Below, piece after piece: positions 16,409-22,801 of a stretch of 34,926 bases of DNA. The stretch is taken from assembly GCA_021647535.1 (NCBI GenBank), contig JAKIUO010000004.1, positions 1-34,926 on the forward strand, written 5' to 3'. A program made the translations under genes and the position numbers. The first letter of the stretch is position 1. The number at the start of each line of letters is the position of its first letter. The notes under the pieces are model-generated. The model was not told where the DNA came from. It did not search any database and saw only the letters and a list, made by a program, of their open reading frames with translations. The stretch is from Hyphomicrobiaceae bacterium. GTDB taxonomy: Bacteria; Pseudomonadota; Alphaproteobacteria; Rhizobiales; JAKIUO01.

Positions 16409-17968
16409 ATGACCAATTTGCTAAGTGTCTCCAAGGCCGCGCGACTGGCGGGCGTATCGCGCAGCAAAATTCAAAAGACCATTCGCTCGGGCCAGCTCGA
16501 AACTTTTGAGGGCAAGGTGCAGATCGAGGATTTGTTGCGGGTGTTTCCCCGTGTCGATCTCGATAGCGACCCGGTGCTCGAACAGATCGAGCAGATCAAG
16601 GCCAAAGCCTCCTCGAAATTTTCATGGCAGAACCCGGCCCCGCCAAGCGCCGAAATTCTGCTGCGCCGCCTGCAGGCCATGAGCAGCCTTTTGATCCAGA
16701 CCAAAAGCGCCCTCGACAATAATATTGATCTTATTGTCTCGGTCAATGAGCGCCTCGACGAGCTCGGCAGCGATGAACATCTCGACGAATTTGCCCGCAA
16801 GAAAATGCGCGATCTGCAAAGCTGGCTGGCCCGTCGGCAATCCCAGCTTGATGCCGGTCGCACGGCCATCGCCGAGGCCCAGGACGACAGCGACACCACA
16901 GCCGCTCGCCTGCGCCACGACAAGGCGGTTTTGTTCGCGCGCAACATGCTTTTGCATATCATCGCCCCCAGCGTGCAGATCATTCCAAGTGGTCACGAAT
17001 TCCTCGTTGAAGGCGGCGACACCGTGCTCGATGGGGCCATTCGCGCCGGGCTCAATGTCAATTATGGCTGCAATGATCGCAAATGCGGCAATTGCAAAGC
17101 CCGCAAGATTTCAGGCGAAGTACTGGAAATCAACAAGCCCGGCTATCACTTGAGCGCCCAGGAAAAGCATCTCGGCTATATGCTGATGTGCTGCAATACC
17201 GCTGTCACCGACCTCACTCTTGAAGCTGGCGAAGCCACCCAGCCAGACGAGTTGCCCGCGCAAAGCATAGAGACCACCGTGTCCAGCCTGCAGCCCTTGA
17301 ATGAGCAGATCAGCCTGCTGCACCTGCGCACCAATAGTGCCGATAATTTCCGTTTTTTTGCCGGACAGACCGCCATCCTGCAGCTGCCAGATGGTCCCTC
17401 TCATTCCTGTCCGATTTTCAGCTGTCCCTGTGATGGCCAAAATCTCTATTTCATCATCCACACCACTGCCGATGACGAGGACAGCGCCGATGACAGGGCC
17501 AGCGCCGGTTTCGCCAAAGCCCTGCATATCAAGCAAAGCATCAGGGTCAAGGGTCCGCACGGCGATTTTTATCTACAGGAAAACTCCGCCCACCCCTCTA
17601 TTTTCATAGCGGGTGACAATGGTTTTGCGCCGATCAAATCCCTCATTGAACACGCCATCTCCATCGACAAAATCAAGGCCTTTCACCTCTATCGGGCCGG
17701 CACGCAGAACAGCCCGTCTTTTTATGACAATCTGTGCCGCTCGTGGCGCGATGCCTTTGAAAACTTCTCCTATATCAACCTGTCACCTCAAAGCAACAAA
17801 GAGGAAGTCATCGCACAGATCAAATCCGACAATCTCGATCTGTCCACATTTGATGCCTACATTGCAGGGCCGCAAGATTTTACCGAAATGATTTCCAGTG
17901 AACTCATCAGGGGCGGCTTGAAAAAAAATCGTTTACGAGCCCAGATCACCTCCAGGCCTGAGATATAG
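16409..17968 (+). CDS. HTH - coiled coil - 2Fe-2S ferredoxin - flavin/NAD reductase fusion
   Basis: A 519-residue fusion. Residues 4-45 form a MerR/excisionase-like helix-turn-helix (LSVSKAARLAGVSRSKIQ). About 70-165 is charged and helical (probable coiled coil). About 185-275 is a plant-type 2Fe-2S ferredoxin with CNDRKCGNC (Cys221, 226, 229) and a distal MLMCCN (Cys261/262). About 285-519 resembles a ferredoxin-NADP reductase, with FFAGQTAIL, GPHGDFYLQ, the nucleotide motif FIAGDNGFAPI and YIAGPQDF at the end. The usual FAD motif RxYS is replaced by SHSCPIFS, so flavin binding may be altered. The start is uncertain: no ribosome-binding site is clear, and a TTG lies 36 bases upstream. It heads a plus-strand cluster, 111 bases before a DsrL-like gene. 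It could be a redox-sensing regulator or an electron carrier. Confidence 0.85.
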   Translation: MTNLLSVSKAARLAGVSRSKIQKTIRSGQLETFEGKVQIEDLLRVFPRVDLDSDPVLEQIEQIKAKASSKFSWQNPAPPSAEILLRRLQAMSSLLIQTKSALDNNIDLIVSVNERLDELGSDEHLDEFARKKMRDLQSWLARRQSQLDAGRTAIAEAQDDSDTTAARLRHDKAVLFARNMLLHIIAPSVQIIPSGHEFLVEGGDTVLDGAIRAGLNVNYGCNDRKCGNCKARKISGEVLEINKPGYHLSAQEKHLGYMLMCCNTAVTDLTLEAGEATQPDELPAQSIETTVSSLQPLNEQISLLHLRTNSADNFRFFAGQTAILQLPDGPSHSCPIFSCPCDGQNLYFIIHTTADDEDSADDRASAGFAKALHIKQSIRVKGPHGDFYLQENSAHPSIFIAGDNGFAPIKSLIEHAISIDKIKAFHLYRAGTQNSPSFYDNLCRSWRDAFENFSYINLSPQSNKEEVIAQIKSDNLDLSTFDAYIAGPQDFTEMISSELIRGGLKKNRLRAQITSRPEI

Positions 17969-18079
17969 GTTCACCAGGGATATAGGCTAAAATTATGGGT
18001 TTTTGGCGTTAGGGCAACTCAGTTCAACCCACCAAAACAGACTTTAGGGGCAGGTCGTAAAGAGTAAAAGAGGATTATC

Positions 18080-20059
18080 ATGGGTCAAAGAGATCGCACA
18101 TACAGACGTTACAGGGAGGGCGACAGTCATGACCCTGTGGACCTCAGCGAACAGATTTTTACGCAGGACCATTCTTATAAATGTCCCACCTATGTGCATC
18201 GCACCCCGCCCTGTCAGGGCTCTTGCCCGGCAGGCGAAGATATCAGAGGCTGGCTCAATATCATACGTGGCATTGAAAAGCCGCCCGCAGAACTTTCTGA
18301 AAATGATCTGACCGACAAGGAACTGGCCAAAAAAGATCTGAGCTGGGCGCATTATGCCTATCAACGCTCCACGGACGCCAATCCTTTCCCCGCCATTATG
18401 GGCCGTGTTTGCCCCGCGCCGTGCGAAGATGGCTGCAATCGCAATGAAGTTGAAGACCATGTCGGCATTAACGCCGTTGAGCATTTCATTGGCGACTTTG
18501 CCTTACAGCACAAGCTGCCGCTGCATCCAGCTGGCCCTGACAGCGGCAAGAAAGTGGCGCTGATTGGCGGCGGTATTGCCAGCCTGACCTGCGCCTATCA
18601 GCTGCGCCGTATGGGTCATGCCTGCACCATTTTTGAAGGCCGCGCCGAGCTTGGTGGCATGATGCGCTATGGTATTCCGGGCTATCGCACACCGCGCGAC
18701 GTGCTCAGTGGCGAGATTGAGCGTATCTTGTCTATGGGGGTGGAGGTCAAAACCGGCATGAAGGTCGGGGTCGATATTGAGCTGGCAGATCTGGAGCGCG
18801 ACTTTGATGCGGTCTTTGTCGGCATTGGCGCGCAAGGCGGCTCTCCCCTGCCAATCCCCGGCGCGCAAGAGGCCACCAATTGCATCAGCGGCATTTCCTT
18901 TCTTGACGCTTTTAATGATGGCCGCCTGCAGCACAGCTCACAGCGCGTCCTCGTTATTGGTGGTGGCGATACCGCCATGGATGTGGCTGCTGTCGCCCGC
19001 CGTTTGGGCCATATCACAAAGCGCCACGACAAGGACCGCCCCGAAAATGTTGTGCTCGGCCACACTGTTCATGATGTGGCGACGGCGGCCAAACGGCAGG
19101 GGGCTGATGTCACCGTTGTGTACCGCCGCCCGCTCGACGCCATGCCCGCCACCAAAATGGAAATCCGCCATATCACACAAGAAGGCGTCAAGATCAAAGC
19201 CTCGCTGGCTCCCGTTGCGGTCATCATGGATGGCCCCGACCGCGCCAAAGCCCTGCGCGTTGTCGAAGCCGACTGGAGCACCGGCCAGATGGTCATCAAG
19301 GAAGGCAGTGAATTTGACATTCCGTGCGATCTGATTGTTGCCGCCATCGGCCAGCGCTGCGATTTCACCGGCATTGAAGAACTCGATAATGGCCGTGGCC
19401 TGATGAATGGCGATCCGCATTACCGCTGGCCCGAACGCGAAGGTATTTTTGTCGGCGGCGACGTGTTGCGCCCGCATCTGTTGACCACCGCCGTTGGACA
19501 GGCCTCGATTGCCGCCAAAGCCATCGACCATTATCTGCAAGGCAAGGCCCAGGACCATTTGCCCAAGGTCAATGTGCATCATTTCAGCCTGCTCGAAAAA
19601 CTGCGCGAGACCGGCCACGAGCCCCAGGATTATGATCATGTGGAGCAAATGGGCACAGACAACGCCACCTTTGCTGTTCATAATTATGAAGACCGCTCTG
19701 ATAGTCAAATCGTTCCGGCGCAAGATCTGTTTCTTGGCCATTTTGATTTTAGAGAGCGCTTTAAACGCCAGGAAAAAGATATTGGGGAACAAAATGTGCT
19801 CGGCCATTTTGGTGAGCGCATTTTTGGCCCGAATGAAGAACAGGCCCAAAAAGAAGCCGACCGCTGCATGAGTTGCGGCATGTGCTTTGAATGTGATAAT
19901 TGTGTTATTTATTGCCCACAAGACGCCATCTTCCGGGTCAAAAAGAGCGAAGCCACCATGGGGCGCTATGTCGATACAGATTATGGCAAATGCATCGGCT
20001 GTCATATATGCGAGGACGTTTGTCCAACGGCTTATATACAGATGGGGCTTGGTGCCTAG
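18080..20059 (+). CDS. DsrL-like NAD(P)H oxidoreductase (GltD family) with C-terminal 2x[4Fe-4S]
   Basis: A 659-residue iron-sulfur flavoprotein. The N-terminal domain has the GltD-type cysteines (C35, C45, C49, then RVCPAPCEDGC at 110-119). A FAD fold VALIGGGIASL (159-169; the third glycine of GxGxxG is Ser) and an NAD(P) fold VLVIGGGDTAMDVA (290-303) follow, then the GGD flavin motif IFVGGDVLRP. The last 70 residues hold a ferredoxin domain: CMSCGMCFECDNC...CP (C596-C612) and CIGCHICEDVCP (C638-C648). The family feeds electrons between NAD(P)H and a partner; in DsrL the partner is the sulfite reductase system. No gltB is nearby and the extra ferredoxin domain argues against glutamate synthase. 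AGAGG precedes the ATG. A DsrC-like gene lies downstream. Confidence 0.88.
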   Translation: MGQRDRTYRRYREGDSHDPVDLSEQIFTQDHSYKCPTYVHRTPPCQGSCPAGEDIRGWLNIIRGIEKPPAELSENDLTDKELAKKDLSWAHYAYQRSTDANPFPAIMGRVCPAPCEDGCNRNEVEDHVGINAVEHFIGDFALQHKLPLHPAGPDSGKKVALIGGGIASLTCAYQLRRMGHACTIFEGRAELGGMMRYGIPGYRTPRDVLSGEIERILSMGVEVKTGMKVGVDIELADLERDFDAVFVGIGAQGGSPLPIPGAQEATNCISGISFLDAFNDGRLQHSSQRVLVIGGGDTAMDVAAVARRLGHITKRHDKDRPENVVLGHTVHDVATAAKRQGADVTVVYRRPLDAMPATKMEIRHITQEGVKIKASLAPVAVIMDGPDRAKALRVVEADWSTGQMVIKEGSEFDIPCDLIVAAIGQRCDFTGIEELDNGRGLMNGDPHYRWPEREGIFVGGDVLRPHLLTTAVGQASIAAKAIDHYLQGKAQDHLPKVNVHHFSLLEKLRETGHEPQDYDHVEQMGTDNATFAVHNYEDRSDSQIVPAQDLFLGHFDFRERFKRQEKDIGEQNVLGHFGERIFGPNEEQAQKEADRCMSCGMCFECDNCVIYCPQDAIFRVKKSEATMGRYVDTDYGKCIGCHICEDVCPTAYIQMGLGA

Positions 20060-20097
20060 ATAATACGGCCCAGGCTCTCCTTAAAAGGATCGTATGA

Positions 20098-22113
20098 ATG
20101 ACAGAATGGCTGCACGCCTTTGTTCAGCAGATTATTGAATTTGCTGGCTCCAACCCGACAATGGTGGGGCTCATTCTATGCTTTTCCGCCGGAGCTGAAG
20201 CGGTTCTGTTGGTCGGGGCTCTGGTGCCGGGAGAAGCCCTCGTGCTGGGGGTTGCGGCAGCTGCCGGGGCGGCGGGGCTTGATCTGCTCCCTATGGTCAT
20301 CTGGACAACGGTTGGCGCGGTGATTGGCGATGGCATTTCCTACTGGATTGGCCATGCCAAGGGCGATGTCATCACCAACTGGTCCTACCTGAAAAAGCGC
20401 CCGCATCTTATGCAACAGGGCGAGCGCTTTATTGAAAAACATGGCGTAAAAGCCATTCTGATCGCCCGTTTTTTGCCCGGCCTGCGCGCTATTGTGCCTG
20501 TTGCCGCCGGTGTTTTGGGTATGGAGCCCAAGCGTTTTTATGCCGCCAATGTCATATCCGCTTTTGGCTGGGCCGTCCTGCATATCCTGCCCGCTGCTGG
20601 CCTTGGCGTTGCCTATAATACGCTGGGCGCTGTTTCTGGCCGCCTTGCCGCATTGGTTGTTCTGCTGATCATCGCTTTGCTTGCCTTCATCTGGATCATT
20701 CGGCTTCTCGTCAACAAGGGTATGCCTTTGCTGGCGCTGGCTTATGCCAAAACCATTCACGGGCTGGCTGACTTACCCTTTGGCACCACCAAAAGACTGG
20801 CAGGCTGGCTCGACCCGGATCATCCCAAACTGATGGGCATGGCCTTTTGGGCCGCTTTGCTGCTGGCCACCATGGCAGGGTTCCTGAAAGTCATGGAAGA
20901 CCTGATTTCTGGCGACCCACTGGTCCGGGCCGATATTGCCATCAACCATCTCATGCAAAGCCTGCGCACCCAGCCTATGGATGCCGTCATGGTTTTGATC
21001 ACCACCATGGGCGATGCCTTGCCCCTGCTGATTGCTGCTGGCATGCTGATCGGACTTTTGCTGGTTCAGCGCAACTGGCAGACCGCAGGCGCGGCCGCTC
21101 TGGCCATTGGTGCGGCAATCGTTTTTGTACCGATCATTAAGCAGATATTGCACAAGCCCCGGCCCATCGACCTTTATAATGGCGCCAACAGTTTTAGCTT
21201 CCCCTCGGGCCACGTGACCTTATCAACCGTGCTGTTCGGGGTGCTGGCTGTGCTCATCACACGCCATCTCTCGACCCGGTGGAAAATTGTCATTTATGCG
21301 CTCATCGGTCTGTGGGTCAGTGCCATTGGCCTGTCACGTATCTATCTGTCGGCTCACTGGCCCTCGGATGTCATGGGCGGCATGTTGTTTGGTGCCATGC
21401 TGACCGCCGGTTTTGCCCTTTTGGTTGAGCATATGGACAATAAAAGCTATAGTCGCTCGCTCCTAGCTGTTGCCGTGCTCAGCGTTTTCATCACTGTTGG
21501 CGGCTGGCACGCCTATGCGCAATATGACAAAAACATCGCCCGTTATGCGCCGCAACCCACTCTCAATCAGCTCAGTTTTGCCGATTGGCAGGCCAAAGAC
21601 TGGCAAGAGCTGCCGCGCACCCGCATTGACCTGAAAGGCGAAAAAGAAGAAGTCTTCAGGCTGCAATGGACGGGGTCCATTGCAACGCTCACCAAAAAAA
21701 TGCAGGAAATCAGCTTTCGAAAGGCTCAAGCCTTCAGCCCGTTTCATGCCCTAAAACTCTTGTCGCCGACCACGCAACTTAGCGAGCTGGCTCCCCTGCC
21801 TCTCATGCATAATGGCCAATTTCCAGAAGTCACCTATATGATAACAGGCCTTGGCAAGAAAGAACGTCTGATCCTGCGCTTCTGGCGCTCCGATCACATC
21901 ATAAAAAGACCCGATGCAGATGCCCCGCTATGGCTTGGCTCCTTGCGCCGCGAAGTCCTCACTCATCCGCTTGGCCTCGCCACAGCCTTACGACAGAGAA
22001 ATCCTGATCCAGAAAAATTGAAATGGTTTGCAGGAATATTAAAACTATTGCGCACCCTTTGCATGAAAAAATCCGCCGCAGATGGCCCTTTGCTTCTTTT
22101 GGCAAAAAACTAG
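20098..22113 (+). CDS. DedA - PAP2 phosphatase - LssY three-domain membrane protein
   Basis: A 671-residue polytopic protein. Residues 15-205 are a DedA/VTT domain with ARFLPGLR (Arg124, Pro127, Arg130) and the early VPGEALVLG loop. Residues 250-445 are a PAP2 phosphatase with all three motifs: K348...RP (KQILHKPRP), PSGH (369-372), and R414...H420...D424 (SRIYLSAHWPSD). The last 170 residues match the LssY C-terminal region (WQELPRTRIDLKG, ITGLGKKERLILRFWRSDH). The likely job is handling or dephosphorylating lipid pyrophosphates such as undecaprenyl-PP at the inner membrane; the LssY role is unknown. AAAAGGA lies 8 bases upstream of the ATG, only 38 bases after the DsrL-like stop, so the two are probably co-transcribed. 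Confidence 0.92.
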   Translation: MTEWLHAFVQQIIEFAGSNPTMVGLILCFSAGAEAVLLVGALVPGEALVLGVAAAAGAAGLDLLPMVIWTTVGAVIGDGISYWIGHAKGDVITNWSYLKKRPHLMQQGERFIEKHGVKAILIARFLPGLRAIVPVAAGVLGMEPKRFYAANVISAFGWAVLHILPAAGLGVAYNTLGAVSGRLAALVVLLIIALLAFIWIIRLLVNKGMPLLALAYAKTIHGLADLPFGTTKRLAGWLDPDHPKLMGMAFWAALLLATMAGFLKVMEDLISGDPLVRADIAINHLMQSLRTQPMDAVMVLITTMGDALPLLIAAGMLIGLLLVQRNWQTAGAAALAIGAAIVFVPIIKQILHKPRPIDLYNGANSFSFPSGHVTLSTVLFGVLAVLITRHLSTRWKIVIYALIGLWVSAIGLSRIYLSAHWPSDVMGGMLFGAMLTAGFALLVEHMDNKSYSRSLLAVAVLSVFITVGGWHAYAQYDKNIARYAPQPTLNQLSFADWQAKDWQELPRTRIDLKGEKEEVFRLQWTGSIATLTKKMQEISFRKAQAFSPFHALKLLSPTTQLSELAPLPLMHNGQFPEVTYMITGLGKKERLILRFWRSDHIIKRPDADAPLWLGSLRREVLTHPLGLATALRQRNPDPEKLKWFAGILKLLRTLCMKKSAADGPLLLLAKN

Positions 22114-22215
22114 AGGCGGTTTGTCCAATAGTGGGGCACCCTCACTGCTCCCCCTTGAAAACCACTCTATTTCCTGTCAATAGCGCAGCACAAGCTTTGC
22201 AAAGGAACGTTTTTA

Positions 22216-22581
22216 ATGAGAACCCGACCAGACGAAATCAGCATTAGTGAAGTCAATGGCCAGTCTATTGAGCGCGATGGCCACGGCTATCTGCTGGACC
22301 CCTCGCAATGGGACGCGGATGTTGCCGCACTGATCGCTAAAGAAGAACGGCTCTCGCTTAACGATGATCACTGGATGATCATTTCATTCATGCGCGACTA
22401 TTTTGACGAACACGGCATTCCAGCCGATGCCCGCTTTGTCTTTTCCCTGCTGGCAGACCAAAAGGGCCTCGATAAAAAAGAAAGCCGCAAACTGTTTTTC
22501 GAGCTGTTTCCTTATGGCTATGTCAAACAAAGCTGCAAGATCGCCGGTATGCGCCAGCCCCGCGCCTGGAGCACGGGGTAA
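22216..22581 (+). CDS. DsrC/TusE family protein lacking the penultimate cysteine
   Basis: A 121-residue member of the DsrC/TusE/DsvC family, small carriers that hold sulfur or a trisulfide on C-terminal cysteines. The family core is clear: a GHGYLLDPSQW N-terminus, LSLNDDHWMIISFMRDYF, and ELFPYGYVKQSCKIAGM. The Cys in KQSCKIAG corresponds to CysB. The C-terminus then reads RQPRAWSTG and stops, so the CysA near the end, essential in both DsrC (two Cys) and TusE (CysA only), is absent. The DNA reads cleanly to a TAA, with no sign of a frameshift. AAAGGA lies about 9 bases before the ATG. It is the last gene of the plus-strand cluster and may be a partner of the DsrL-like protein, or a regulatory relative. 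Confidence 0.85.
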   Translation: MRTRPDEISISEVNGQSIERDGHGYLLDPSQWDADVAALIAKEERLSLNDDHWMIISFMRDYFDEHGIPADARFVFSLLADQKGLDKKESRKLFFELFPYGYVKQSCKIAGMRQPRAWSTG

Positions 22582-22589
22582 CACGCTAA

Positions 22590-22735
22590 TTTGCTGCGCA
22601 AGCGGGACCAGTCCCGCACCCAGTTGGGAGGAAACCTCCCAAACCCACCCTCTTTTGATTTAAAAAGAGGCCACGAACGGCACCCCCACTCCCAAATCAG
22701 GTTTCCAAAGGATTATTCCTTTGGTGGGGGTGAGA
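22590..22735. repeat. Palindrome-rich repeat element, copy C (between dsrC-like and mutS)
   Basis: The 220 bases between these convergent genes hold no gene and are mostly dyads. They are GCGGGAC-CA-GTCCCGC (about 22603-22618), TTGGGAGG-AAA-CCTCCCAA (22624-22642), then AAACCCACCCTCTTTTGAT, and GGTTTCCAAAGG-ATTATT-CCTTTGG (about 22701-22724). The first 80 bases match 12002-12078 in direct orientation, with loop changes and compensatory stem changes. The CCAAAGG module matches the cluster at 4889-4906. Confidence 0.78.
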
Positions 22736-22801
22736 CGTATACGGATGAGGAAAAAGGGGATGGGCCCCATTTTCTCCGTCGAACGGGCAAGGCCCCTGCA
22801 T

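Noticed and set aside
18080..20059. Glutamate synthase small subunit (gltD)
   Set aside because: The family fits, but there is no gltB nearby and the protein has an extra C-terminal 2x[4Fe-4S] domain and is longer than GltD (659 residues). DsrL-like is the better description.
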